NCBI RefSeq assembly: GCF_018304945.1
Contig: NZ_JAGQEE010000009.1
Span: 104,251 to 168,250 of the forward strand
Reading direction: 5' to 3'
Source of the DNA: Collimonas humicola
Lineage (GTDB): Bacteria > Pseudomonadota > Gammaproteobacteria > Burkholderiales > Burkholderiaceae_D
Length of the DNA stretch: 64,000 nt
The notes beneath the pieces are model-generated. The model did no database searches. It saw nothing but the letters and a program-made list of their open reading frames with translations, and was not told where the DNA came from. Below, piece after piece: positions 46,400 to 55,160 of the stretch; within the stretch, counting starts at the first letter, position 1; each line of letters begins with the position of its first letter. A program made the position numbers and the translations under genes.

Positions 46400-49300
46400 G
46401 CTGACTCTCCACATCTATTTTTTTGTTTGCATCGTGCAGCCTTTGCTGGCGCTCGCTGCCTTTGAAGAAACTGCGCACCACCACGAAGAACACCGGCACC
46501 AGGAACACCGCCAGTACAGTCGCCGTGATCATGCCGCCCATGACGCCGGTACCGATAGCGCGCTGGCTGCCTGAACCGGCGCCGGTCTTGATTGCCAGCG
46601 GCAACACGCCGAGGATGAACGCAAACGAGGTCATCAGGATCGGCCGGAAACGCAGGTGGACTGCTTCCAGCGTTGCTTCGATCAGGCCCTTGCCTTCAGC
46701 CTGCAGGTCTTTGGCGAATTCGATGATCAGAATCGCGTTCTTGGCCGACAAGCCGACCACGGTAATCATCCCGACCTTGAAGTAGACGTCGTTCGGCATG
46801 CCGCGCAAGGTGACGCCCAGCAGCGCGCCGAGAATACCCAGCGGCACCACCAGCATCACCGCCAGCGGAATCGACGTGCTTTCATACAACGCCGCCAGCA
46901 CCAGGAATACGGCGATCAGCGACAGCAGGTACAGCATCGGCGCTTGCGAACCGGAAGTTTTTTCTTCCAGCGACTGGCCGGTCCATTCGAAGCCGAAGCC
47001 TGGCGGCAGCTTGGCGGTCAGCGCTTCCATTTCATCCATCGCTTCGCCGGTGCTATGGCCAGGCGAGGCGCCGCCGGAGATCTTCATCGCCGGATAGCCG
47101 TTGTAGCGCGTCAGCTGCACCGGACCCTTGATCCATTCGGAGGTGGTGAAGGACGAGAACGGCACCATGGTGCCCTGGGTGTTCTTGACATACAGCCTGG
47201 CCAGGTCTTCCGGTTGCAGGCGTTGCTTCGCATCGGCTTGCACGATCACGCGTTGCTGGCGGCCCTGGTTCGGGAAGTCATTGACGTAGGAAGAACCGAG
47301 CGCAGTCGACAGCGTGCTGTTGATGGCGCTGAACGAAACGCCCAGCGCATTGGCCTTGTCACGGTCGATGTTGAGCTGCAGCTGCGGCGAGTCTTCCAGG
47401 CCTTCAGGACGTACTCCGGCCAGGATCTTGCTTTGCGCTGCCATGCCGAGCATCTGGTTACGCGCCGCGGTCAACGCGGCATGTCCTTGTCCCGAACGGT
47501 CTTGCAGGCGGAAGGTGAAGCCGGTGGCGTTGCCCAGTTCCGGGATAGGCGGCGGATTCAGCGGATAGACGATGGCGTCCTTGATCTGCGAGAACGCGCC
47601 GAACGCCTTGCCGGCGATCGCATCGGCCGATTCGCCAGGTCCGCGCAGGCTCCAGTCTTTCAGCGGCGTGAACACCAGGCCGGCATTCTGGCCGTTGCCG
47701 GAGAAGCTGAAGCCGGTAATCGCCACCACATTGGCCACCGCAGGTAGTTTCGCGTAATACGCTTCGATCTGCTTGATCACTTCCAGGGTGCGGTTGCTGC
47801 TGGCGCCGGCAGGCAACTGCACGTTGGTGATGATGTAGCCCTGGTCTTCGGCCGGCAGGAAAGATGCCGGCAGGCGCGTGTACAGCAACCCCACGCAGAT
47901 CAGGATGGCGCCATATACCAGCAGGTAGCGGACGGTCTTGTTCAGCATACCGGCGACGACGCCTTGATAGCGGTTGGTGGTCGCGTTGAACTTGCGGTTG
48001 AACCAGCCGAAGAAGCCCTTTTTCTCGTGATGATGGCCTTTTTCCACCGGTTTCAGGATGGTGGCGCACAGCGCCGGCGTCAGCGTAAATGCCATCAATA
48101 CCGAGAACACCATGGAAGCCACCATCGACAGTGAGAACTGGCGATAGATCGCGCCCACCGCGCCGCTGAAGAATGCCATCGGGATGAACACCGCGATCAG
48201 CACCAGGGTGATACCGATCAGCGCGCCGGTAATCTGGCCCATGGCCTTGCGGGTTGCTTCGCGCGGCGACAAGCCTTCTTCGCTCATGATGCGCTCGACG
48301 TTTTCCACCACGACGATCGCATCGTCGATCAGGATACCGATCGCCAGCACCATGCCGAACATGGTGAGGACGTTGATCGAGAAGCCGAACAGCAGCAGCG
48401 TGGCAAAAGTACCCATCAGCGCCACCGGAACCACGACGGTAGGAATCAGGGTATAGCGGATGTTTTGCAGGAACAGGTACATCACCAGGAACACCAGGAT
48501 GATCGCTTCCACCAGGGTCTTGACCACTTCTTCAATCGAAATCTTGACGAATTTCGAAGTGTCGTAAGGGATCTCGTACTGGACGCCGGCCGGGAAGTAC
48601 TTGGACAGCTCTTTCATCTTGGCTTTGACTGCTGTCGCTGTGCCCAGGGCGTTGGCGGTAGGCGACAGCTGCACGCCGACGAAAGAAGTCGGCTTGCCGT
48701 CGAGGCGACCGGCGGTGGCGTAAGACTGGCCGCCGATTTCGATACGCGCAACATCGCGCAGGCGGACGATGGAGCCGTCCGAATTGGCGCGCAGCTGGAT
48801 CTTGCCGAACTGTTCGACGGTATTCAGCTGGCCGGTGGCGACCACGGTGGCAGAAATCTGCTGGCTGCCAGGGCTAGGCAGATCGCCCAGCGTACCGCCG
48901 GCGACCAGCGCATTTTGCGCGCTGATGGCGGCGGTGACATCGGCCGGGGTCAGGTTCAGGCCAACCAGTTTGGCCGGGTCGATCCAGATGCGCATGGCGC
49001 GTTCGGTGCCAAACAGCTGGGCCTGGCCGACGCCTGGCACGCGCTTGATCTCATTGAGCACGTTACGCGACAGATAGTCGCCCAGCGCGATCGGGTCGAG
49101 TTTGCCGTCGGTCGACGAAAGACCGATGAACATCAGGAAGTTGCTGCGCGACTTGGTGACTTGCACGCCGTTCTGCGTCACTACCGCAGGCAGCCGTGCT
49201 TCCACCCGTTTCAGGCGGTTCTGCACATCCACTGCGGCCAGGTCGGCGTTGGTTTCCGGCGAAAACGTCACGGTGATCGCGACCGAGCCGTCGGCCTGGC

Positions 49301-49544
49301 TTTGCGACTCGATGTACTGCAAGCCGTCGGCGCCGTTCATTTCCTGTTCGATCAGGCTGGTAACGCTATCGTCGATGGTTTGCGCGGTCGCGCCGGGATA
49401 GGCTGCGCTGACGACAATCGTCGGCGGTGCAATCGAAGGATACTGGGCCACCGGTAATTGCGTGATCGCCAGAGCACCCCCGAGCAGGATGAATACGGCG
49501 AGCACCCACGCAAACACGGGGCGGTCGATGAAAAACTTGCCCAT
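46392..49544 (-). CDS. acrB: RND multidrug efflux transporter, HAE1 family (AcrB/MexB)
   Basis: The 1,050-residue protein has the AcrB N-terminus (FFIDRPVFAWVLAVFILLGG), the paired membrane aspartates in GMVLAIGILIDDAIVVVENV (proton relay), RYTLIPTVVVPVALMGTF and the C-terminal GVMGGMITATVLAVFLVPVFFV. Length and 12-span layout match AcrB/MexB/TtgB. It exports amphiphilic drugs and solvents using the proton gradient. It follows acrA by 11 bp and overlaps oprM. Confidence 0.96.
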   Translation of the reverse strand: MGKFFIDRPVFAWVLAVFILLGGALAITQLPVAQYPSIAPPTIVVSAAYPGATAQTIDDSVTSLIEQEMNGADGLQYIESQSQADGSVAITVTFSPETNADLAAVDVQNRLKRVEARLPAVVTQNGVQVTKSRSNFLMFIGLSSTDGKLDPIALGDYLSRNVLNEIKRVPGVGQAQLFGTERAMRIWIDPAKLVGLNLTPADVTAAISAQNALVAGGTLGDLPSPGSQQISATVVATGQLNTVEQFGKIQLRANSDGSIVRLRDVARIEIGGQSYATAGRLDGKPTSFVGVQLSPTANALGTATAVKAKMKELSKYFPAGVQYEIPYDTSKFVKISIEEVVKTLVEAIILVFLVMYLFLQNIRYTLIPTVVVPVALMGTFATLLLFGFSINVLTMFGMVLAIGILIDDAIVVVENVERIMSEEGLSPREATRKAMGQITGALIGITLVLIAVFIPMAFFSGAVGAIYRQFSLSMVASMVFSVLMAFTLTPALCATILKPVEKGHHHEKKGFFGWFNRKFNATTNRYQGVVAGMLNKTVRYLLVYGAILICVGLLYTRLPASFLPAEDQGYIITNVQLPAGASSNRTLEVIKQIEAYYAKLPAVANVVAITGFSFSGNGQNAGLVFTPLKDWSLRGPGESADAIAGKAFGAFSQIKDAIVYPLNPPPIPELGNATGFTFRLQDRSGQGHAALTAARNQMLGMAAQSKILAGVRPEGLEDSPQLQLNIDRDKANALGVSFSAINSTLSTALGSSYVNDFPNQGRQQRVIVQADAKQRLQPEDLARLYVKNTQGTMVPFSSFTTSEWIKGPVQLTRYNGYPAMKISGGASPGHSTGEAMDEMEALTAKLPPGFGFEWTGQSLEEKTSGSQAPMLYLLSLIAVFLVLAALYESTSIPLAVMLVVPLGILGALLGVTLRGMPNDVYFKVGMITVVGLSAKNAILIIEFAKDLQAEGKGLIEATLEAVHLRFRPILMTSFAFILGVLPLAIKTGAGSGSQRAIGTGVMGGMITATVLAVFLVPVFFVVVRSFFKGSERQQRLHDANKKIDVESQHV

Positions 49545-49555
49545 CAGTAGGCTCC

Positions 49556-50761
49556 TTATTTAGCGGTTGAATCAGCTTGCGGAGCGGCGGATGCGGCTGC
49601 GTTTGCTGCAGCGGCAGCCGGTTTCCAAGGCGATGGATTGACCACTGCGCCCGGTTTCACCTTTTGCAAACCATCGACGATGACCTTGTCGCCAGCTTTC
49701 AAGCCTTCGGTGACGATCCATTTGTCGCCTTGTGCGGTATCGGCTTTCACCGGCTGTACTGCTACCTTGTTGTCAGCACCCACCAGGAACACCGAAGCGC
49801 CGTTGAGGTCGCGCTGGACCGCCTGTTGCGGCACGGTCAGGGCAGCGCCATTGACAGCCTGCTCCAGCTTGGCGCGCACGTACATGCCTGGCAGCAGGCT
49901 GTGGTCCGGATTCGGGAACTCGGCGCGCAAAGTGACGGAGCCGGTATTCGGATCCACCGTCAGGTCGGAAAACAGCAGCTTGCCTGCTTGCGGGTAGGCG
50001 TGGCCGTCCTCGGTTTCCAGGCTGACCTTGGCTTGTCCTTGGCCCGCGCTTTGCAGCTGGCCGTTGCGCATCGCTTCCTGCAGTTTCAGGATGTCGGTGC
50101 TGGACTGGGTCAGGTTGACGTAGATCGGATCGATCTGCTGCACGGTTGCCAGCTGGGTGACTTCGCCTTGGCCGACCAGCGCGCCTTCGGTCACCAGCGC
50201 CTTGCCGATGCGGCCGGAAATCGGCGAGGTGACAGTGGCGTAGCCCAGGTTCAGGCGGGCGGTTTCGCGTGCGGCCTTGGCAGCAGCGACATCTGCCGCG
50301 GCTTGCTTCTGCGCCGCCACGGTATCGTCGTAATCCTGCTTGCTGACGGCATTCACTTCGACCAGCGGCTTGTAGCGCTGGGCTTTCAGTGTAGCGGTGG
50401 TCAGATTTGCTTCAGCCTTGGCCAGCGTTGCCTGCGCACTGTCGTAGGTCGCGCGCAGCGGCGCCGGATCGATCAGGTACAGAGTCTGTCCGGCCTTGAC
50501 GTCGCTGCCTTCGCGGAAAGTGCGCTTGAGCACGATGCCGGCGGCGCGGGCGCCGATCTGCGCGATGCGGGTGGCTTCCAGGCGGCCAGGCAATTCGGTT
50601 GTGAGAGCCAGCCGTTCCGGTGCGATAGTGATGATGGAAACACCGGCTGGGGGCGGCGCACCTTGGGCGTCCGGCTTTTTGCCGCAGGCAGCGACCGCGG
50701 ACAATACCGCGACAGCCAGGGTGATACGCGTGAGACGACTGATAGAGCTAACTGAATTCAT
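49556..50761 (-). CDS. acrA: RND efflux periplasmic adaptor, membrane fusion lipoprotein
   Basis: From ATG 50761 the 401-residue protein has a lipoprotein signal (VAVLSAVAACGKKPD). A barrel-sandwich/lipoyl region (LPGRLEATRIAQIGARAAGI, FREGSDVKAGQTLYLIDP), a coiled-coil hairpin, VTSPISGRIGKALVTEGALVG and a C-terminal membrane-proximal domain follow. It links AcrB to OprM. An upstream in-frame start at 50830 would place the signal peptide internally and is rejected. Its promoter region contains the AcrR operator. Confidence 0.95.
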   Translation of the reverse strand: MNSVSSISRLTRITLAVAVLSAVAACGKKPDAQGAPPPAGVSIITIAPERLALTTELPGRLEATRIAQIGARAAGIVLKRTFREGSDVKAGQTLYLIDPAPLRATYDSAQATLAKAEANLTTATLKAQRYKPLVEVNAVSKQDYDDTVAAQKQAAADVAAAKAARETARLNLGYATVTSPISGRIGKALVTEGALVGQGEVTQLATVQQIDPIYVNLTQSSTDILKLQEAMRNGQLQSAGQGQAKVSLETEDGHAYPQAGKLLFSDLTVDPNTGSVTLRAEFPNPDHSLLPGMYVRAKLEQAVNGAALTVPQQAVQRDLNGASVFLVGADNKVAVQPVKADTAQGDKWIVTEGLKAGDKVIVDGLQKVKPGAVVNPSPWKPAAAAANAAASAAPQADSTAK

Positions 50762-50919
50762 AAAATTCTCGCACGGTAATTGAGGAAAGACTGCAAATCT
50801 GACAGGTGACTGTGTTACTGGAAAGGACATAGGATATATAAATAATTGCTTTGCTGCACCGGCGGCTGTTTAACTGGAAACAGGCGGAAGGCGTTCGAGC
50901 AGCCGGAATCCTGCTATTA

Positions 50920-50943
50920 TACATACATGCACGAATGTATGTA
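50920..50943. promoter_or_regulatory. AcrR-type operator between acrA and acrR
   Basis: TACATACAT-N6-ATGTATGTA is a perfect 9+9 inverted repeat in the 280-bp gap between the divergent acrA and acrR genes. It matches the arms of the E. coli AcrR operator as I recall it (same arms, six-base centre). AcrR dimers bound here would repress both the pump operon and acrR itself, released by drug binding. Confidence 0.9.
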
Positions 50944-51041
50944 CTTGGCTTGTATAAATGTGCTAACCAAGTATATGTTGCCGTTTAACTATTTGCTGCG
51001 ATTGCACAAAAATATTGCCAAAAACTGGAGGTTGGCTCGCC

Positions 51042-51683
51042 ATGGCTAGAAGTACGAAAGAAGAAGCGCTGGAAACGCGCGGCCGCATTCTCGATGCGGC
51101 GGCGGATGTGTTTCACCGGCACGGCGTGGCCCGCACTACACTGGCCGATGTCGCCAGCGCAGCCGACGTCACGCGCGGCGCTATCTATTGGCACTTCAAG
51201 AACAAGAGCGATTTATTCGACGCTATGTGCGAGCAGTTTCGCTTGCCGATGGAAGCGTTGATTACCAACAGCGCCGATGAGAGCGCAGTGGACCCACTGG
51301 GGCAGTTCCGCAGCTGGTGTCTGTTTGCCCTGGAAGAGGCGGTGCACAATCCGCAGACACGCAAGATTTTCGACATTATTTTAAACAAATGCGAATTTGT
51401 CGATCCCGAAGATCCCATTTATATGCGTCAGCAGGAGTGCTTCATAGAGGGCCGCATGAATATCCAGCGCATTCTGCGCTACGCTGTCGCCAAAGGCCAG
51501 CTGCCGCGTAACCTGGACACCGAGTTGGGCGCGGTATCGGTGCAGGCGTTGCTGTCAGGATTCCTGGATAACTGGTTATTCAAACCGGATAGCTTTGATC
51601 TGGGAGCGCATACCGAAAGGCTGGTGGATTTAACTATTTACATGTTGAAAACGGCGCCGTCACTGCAAAAAAAATCCAGCTGA
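51042..51683 (+). CDS. acrR: TetR-family repressor of the RND efflux operon (AcrR/TtgR-like)
   Basis: From ATG 51042, with CTGGAGGT just upstream, the 213-residue protein has a TetR helix-turn-helix: RGRILDAAADVFHRHGVART, TLADVASAADVTRGAIYWHF, KNKSDLFDAM. The ligand domain contains LEEAVHNPQTRKIFDIIL and GFLDNWLF, as in AcrR, TtgR and SmeT. It is divergent from acrAB-oprM with the operator at 50920 between them. A longer TTG-type start at 51015 is less likely. Confidence 0.94.
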   Translation: MARSTKEEALETRGRILDAAADVFHRHGVARTTLADVASAADVTRGAIYWHFKNKSDLFDAMCEQFRLPMEALITNSADESAVDPLGQFRSWCLFALEEAVHNPQTRKIFDIILNKCEFVDPEDPIYMRQQECFIEGRMNIQRILRYAVAKGQLPRNLDTELGAVSVQALLSGFLDNWLFKPDSFDLGAHTERLVDLTIYMLKTAPSLQKKSS

Positions 51684-51721
51684 CCAATTTGCCAGGCGCC
51701 GTTGGTCCAGGCGTATCTAGC

Positions 51722-53023
51722 CTAATAGACTGCCGGCGCCAGCAAGACATTGATCTGCTGCAGATCTTCTTCCTTCAATGTACCCACCGCCGACTTCAGC
51801 TTGAGGCTGTTCATCAGCGTGTCATAGCGCGCCTTGGCCAGGTCCCTGCGCGTGGAAAACAACTGCTGTTGCGCATTCAACACATCGATATTGATGCGCA
51901 CCCCGACCTGGTAGCCCAAACGGTTGGAATCCAGCGACGACTGGCTCGAAATTTCCGCCGCCTCATAGGCCTTCACCTGGGCCAGGCCGCTGCTGACGCC
52001 GAGATAAGCCTGGCGCGCATTCAATGCCGCGGTCCTGCGCGCATTTTCCAGATCGGAGCGAGCCTTGTCTTCCAGCGCTACAGCCTGGCGCACGCTGCTG
52101 TTGACCGCGCCGCCGGCATACAGCGGAATGGTCCACTGCACGCCGATCGAGTTGGCCGTCTGCGAGACATTGTTGAAAGGGATGTCGCTGCCGCTGACAT
52201 CGGCGTGCGCGCGGCTGGCGATAAGGTCGACTGTCGGCAGATGGCCGGCGCGGGCTTTCTTGATGTCGTACTTGGCCGTATCCAGTGCGATCTGCTGGCC
52301 GATCACGCCGAAATTCTGATCCTCGGCGCTGCTGACCCAGGTCTCTATCGCAGCCGGCTGCGGCGCGCTCAGCTGCACTCCAGGGCGCAAGGTCGCCAAT
52401 GGCGCCGGCGCTTTGCCGATGATTTGCTGCAGCACGTTGCGCGCCACTTCCAGGTTGTTGGTCGCCGCGATTTCCTGCGCGATCACCAGATCGTAGCTGG
52501 CTTGCGCTTCGTTGGTATCGGTGATGGTCGCCGTGCCGACTTCGAAATTGCGCTTGGCGGAAGCCAGCTGCTCGGCAATCGCGCTTTTCTGCGCCTGCAG
52601 GAAAGCGAGCACGTCTTGCGCCGTCAGCGTATCGAAGTAAGCCTGGCTGACGCGCAGGATCAGGTCCTGCTGCGCCTGGGCGAACCTGACTTCGCTGGCG
52701 GCCACCGACAGCTTGCTTTCCTGGTACTGCTGCCAGTAGGCCGGCCGGAACAGCGGCTGGGTCAGCTGCAGGCTGTAATTGTTGGTAATGGTGTTCCAGG
52801 ATTGTCCGGAGCGACTGTAGTTGCCGCCGAAGCCGACCACCGGCAGCAGTGCTGCGCGGCCCTGCACGCTGGCTTCGTTGCCGGCGCTGAGTGCATAGCG
52901 CGCGCTGGTGTAGACCGGGTCGTTGGCCAGCGCCTGCTGGTAGGTTTGCACCAGGTCGACAGCTTGCGCGTTCATGGTCAGCAACGCGCTCGCAATCAAG
53001 GAGGCAATCAGGGTATTGCGCAT
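51722..53023 (-). CDS. tolC: TolC-family outer membrane efflux protein
   Basis: The 433-residue protein has a cleavable signal peptide (MRNTLIASLIASALLTMNAQA) and the type I outer membrane factor repeats: LVQTYQQALANDPVYTSARY, VSQAYFDTLTAQDVLAFLQ, GVQWTIPLYAGGAVNSSVRQ and LGYQVGVRINIDVLNAQQQL. There is no lipobox, unlike the OprM homologue at 44954, so this is the TolC type used by several pumps and type I secretion. It sits 32 bp after a rhodanese gene and is convergent with acrR. Confidence 0.95.
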   Translation of the reverse strand: MRNTLIASLIASALLTMNAQAVDLVQTYQQALANDPVYTSARYALSAGNEASVQGRAALLPVVGFGGNYSRSGQSWNTITNNYSLQLTQPLFRPAYWQQYQESKLSVAASEVRFAQAQQDLILRVSQAYFDTLTAQDVLAFLQAQKSAIAEQLASAKRNFEVGTATITDTNEAQASYDLVIAQEIAATNNLEVARNVLQQIIGKAPAPLATLRPGVQLSAPQPAAIETWVSSAEDQNFGVIGQQIALDTAKYDIKKARAGHLPTVDLIASRAHADVSGSDIPFNNVSQTANSIGVQWTIPLYAGGAVNSSVRQAVALEDKARSDLENARRTAALNARQAYLGVSSGLAQVKAYEAAEISSQSSLDSNRLGYQVGVRINIDVLNAQQQLFSTRRDLAKARYDTLMNSLKLKSAVGTLKEEDLQQINVLLAPAVY

Positions 53024-53055
53024 TACACTCTCCGCAGCGATGTCGGCAGGTTTAT

Positions 53056-53379
53056 TTAGTAGGTCGGCATGGCCGGATCAACCTGCTGCGCCCAGGCATG
53101 GACGCCGCCGGTCAGGTTGCTTACCGCGGAAAAGCCGTGGCGCTCAAGGAAGGCGGCGACCTGCATGCTGCGCGCGCCGTGGTGGCAGATGCAGACGATG
53201 GCCTGCTCTTCCTCCAGGTCGTTCAGGTGCGCCGGCACCGTCTGCATCGGCATCAGCTGCGCTGCCGCGATGTGGCAGGTTTCGTATTCCCAGGGTTCGC
53301 GCACATCCAGCAACAACGGCGTCGGCCGCTGCGGATCGGCAATCCAGGCGGCCAGTTCTGAGGCGGTGAGATGTTGCAT
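53056..53379 (-). CDS. Single-domain rhodanese-like sulfurtransferase
   Basis: The 107-residue protein has a rhodanese fold: LLLDVREPWEYETCHIAAAQ, then the active-site loop CHHGARS with the catalytic Cys, and LTGGVHAWAQQVDP. It resembles GlpE/PspE-type persulfide carriers. It lies 8 bp downstream of pcm and 32 bp upstream of tolC, an arrangement I recall from other betaproteobacteria. Acceptor unknown. Confidence 0.93.
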   Translation of the reverse strand: MQHLTASELAAWIADPQRPTPLLLDVREPWEYETCHIAAAQLMPMQTVPAHLNDLEEEQAIVCICHHGARSMQVAAFLERHGFSAVSNLTGGVHAWAQQVDPAMPTY

Positions 53380-53387
53380 AGGCTGGC

Positions 53388-54053
53388 TTAGAACTTGAAC
53401 TGGGAATGTACGGCGGCTTCGCGCAGCGGCTTGACGTCGGTTTCAAACAGGTTGACCGTGCTGTAATTGGTGTCCGAAGTGCGGGTGATAACCTGCGCAA
53501 ACATCACAGGCGCGTCGCCGACGATGGCGATGATGCGGCCGCCGACATTGAGTTGCTTGAGGAAGGCATCCGGCAGCACGGCCAGCGAGCCGGAGATGAC
53601 GATCACGTCGAAGCGCTTGGTTTCGCTCTGGTCCCAGCCCTGGGCGCCGTTGCCTTGCACTACGTCGACGTTGGTGATGCCATAGGCAGCCAGGTTGCCG
53701 GCGGCCAGCGCCTTCAGCTCCGGATCGATTTCCACTGTGGTGACATGCCTTGCCTTGTAACACAGCAACGCTGCCATGTAGCCCGAGCCTGAGCCGATTT
53801 CCAGCACCTGTTCATGCTTCTTGACGGCAGCTTCCTGCAGCAGGCGCGCTTCAATCTTCGGCGCCAGCATGCTTTCGCCGTTGGCGCCCGGCAGCGGAAT
53901 CTCGGTATCGGAAAATGCCAGGCTTTTGTAGGCGGCCGGCACAAAATCCTCACGGCGGACGACCGTCAGCAATTCCAGAACGTCCAGATCCAGCACGTTC
54001 CACGGGCGAATTTGCTGTTCGATCATATTGAAGCGGGCTTGTTCGATATTCAT
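53388..54053 (-). CDS. pcm: Protein-L-isoaspartate O-methyltransferase
   Basis: The 221-residue protein starts MNIEQARFNMIEQQIRPW and has the PCMT motif I VLEIGSGSGYMAALL, the acidic loop TTVEIDPEL, VQGNGAQGW and DVIVISGSLAVLPD. It methylates isoaspartyl residues for protein repair. This subgroup lacks the usual ADxxPP signature in favour of SGSLAV, so a relative acting on other targets is possible. It heads the pcm-rhodanese-tolC unit. The 143 bp to the next gene hold nothing recognisable. Confidence 0.85.
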   Translation of the reverse strand: MNIEQARFNMIEQQIRPWNVLDLDVLELLTVVRREDFVPAAYKSLAFSDTEIPLPGANGESMLAPKIEARLLQEAAVKKHEQVLEIGSGSGYMAALLCYKARHVTTVEIDPELKALAAGNLAAYGITNVDVVQGNGAQGWDQSETKRFDVIVISGSLAVLPDAFLKQLNVGGRIIAIVGDAPVMFAQVITRTSDTNYSTVNLFETDVKPLREAAVHSQFKF

Positions 54054-54196
54054 GGTTAAGGCTCGGTAATGAAAAATAAAGGGCTCATTCTATCAAAGGC
54101 CACCCTCAAAAACCTATCGCAGGCTGCGGCAAACCTAGCAAAACACCGATGTGCAACGGTAATCCACGGTTTACGGCGCCCCGGCATGGTCCATGC

Positions 54197-54850
54197 TCAG
54201 GCAGAAGCCAGGTCCGGCGGCTTCTGCAAGCCGTTCAGGCACAGATCGATGAAACTTTCCAGGTAGCTTGCCGAATCCAGCGGTTCCGCATGACAGGGGT
54301 TGAAAGCTTGTTGCCACATCATCAGCATGATCACCGGCGCGATCACCACGTTGGCGGTCTGGCGCACGTCGATCGCGCGGAACTCGCCGCGCTCGACGCC
54401 GCGCTCCAGCATGCGCACGATCATGGCGTCGCCGCGCACGCTGACTTCTTCGCGGTAAAACGTCGCCAGTTCCGGAAAATTGGCCGATTCCGCCATCATC
54501 AGCTTGGTGATTCCGGCTACCTTGGTGGCGCCGATACGCTCCCACCAGCCCAGGATCAGCTCGCGGAACAGATCGGCGCTGCTGCCGCCGTAGCCGTCGA
54601 TGATGTCTTCGGCTTCATCCAGGATCGGCAGCATGTTTTCGCGCACCACGGCCTTGAACAGCTCTTCCTTGTTCTCGAAATACAGGTACAGCGTCCCTTT
54701 CGAGACACCGGCCCTGGCCGCGACGTCGCCCAGCCGGGTAGCGGCAAAGCCGCGCTCGACGAATATATCCAGCGCGGCCGCCAGCAATTCCTGCGGACGC
54801 GCCTCTTTACGGCGCGCCCAACGGGGTTTGGAGCTGAAAGGGCAGTTCAT
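54197..54850 (-). CDS. TetR-family transcriptional regulator
   Basis: From ATG 54850 the 217-residue protein has a TetR HTH: RPQELLAAALDIFVERGFAA, TRLGDVAARAGVSKGTLYLYF, ENKEELFKAVV. The C-terminal domain matches the TetR_C subgroup common in efflux regulators. A TTG at 54868 would add six residues. A palindromic operator-like site lies just upstream at 54872. Its natural divergent neighbour is missing because the Tn7-like element begins about 80 bp upstream of the start codon. Confidence 0.9.
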   Translation of the reverse strand: MNCPFSSKPRWARRKEARPQELLAAALDIFVERGFAATRLGDVAARAGVSKGTLYLYFENKEELFKAVVRENMLPILDEAEDIIDGYGGSSADLFRELILGWWERIGATKVAGITKLMMAESANFPELATFYREEVSVRGDAMIVRMLERGVERGEFRAIDVRQTANVVIAPVIMLMMWQQAFNPCHAEPLDSASYLESFIDLCLNGLQKPPDLASA

Positions 54851-54871
54851 GAATCCTTGGTTTTGCAAATA

Positions 54872-54889
54872 ACTGACTTAAGAGTCAGT
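54872..54889. promoter_or_regulatory. Operator-like palindrome upstream of the TetR gene
   Basis: ACTGACT-TAAG-AGTCAGT is a perfect 7+7 inverted repeat 22 bp upstream of the TetR start codon. Half-sites with ACTGAC/GTCAGT are typical for TetR regulators of efflux systems, so autoregulation is likely. The site lies outside the proposed transposon end. Confidence 0.75.
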
Positions 54890-54931
54890 AATGTAAGCGG
54901 CAATGCCCGGAGTGTCAACTTGTGTGATGGG

Positions 54932-55010
54932 TGTTACGTGCGAATAAAAACTTGAATGAAACAATAGAAACTTGAATGTGAGGTGACCCCCATTTAATAA
55001 AACCTTGAAT
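54932..55010. repeat. Proposed Tn7-like transposon end with three TnsB-type binding repeats
   Basis: Starting from TGTTACGTGCG at 54932 there are three direct 15-bp repeats: AATAAAAACTTGAAT (54943), AATAGAAACTTGAAT (54963) and AATAAAACCTTGAAT (54996). The first begins 12 bases from the TGT tip. As I recall Tn7's right end, its first AATAAA lies at the same offset from its TGT, and its repeats are about 20 bp apart, like the first two here. TnsB would bind these repeats. The tip position is inference; the repeats are plainly visible. Confidence 0.7.
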
Positions 55011-55093
55011 AGTGAACCGCCGCTCGAAGCGGTCGATAATTTAGCATTGGCGGCCCAAATTGTGCTGCTTACAAAAATCAATCCAACTTTGGG

Positions 55094-55122
55094 TTGACAA
55101 TGGAGGAATCATGTCAATAATA
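55094..55122 (+). promoter_or_regulatory. Candidate promoter for the xre gene
   Basis: TTGACA at 55094-55099 is followed after 17 bases by ATAATA at 55117-55122. The -35 is perfect and the -10 is poor. It lies about 40 bp upstream of the xre start, between the proposed TnsB repeats and the gene. Confidence 0.35.
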
Positions 55123-55160
55123 GTTCTATCAGTTGATTTATTTACGTCTGAAATTGGTAT

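Noticed and set aside
54913..54930. Other TGT starts (54913, 54921) as the transposon tip
   Set aside because: They place the first repeat 22-30 bases inside, whereas the 54932 start gives the Tn7-like 12-base offset; not excluded without the far end.
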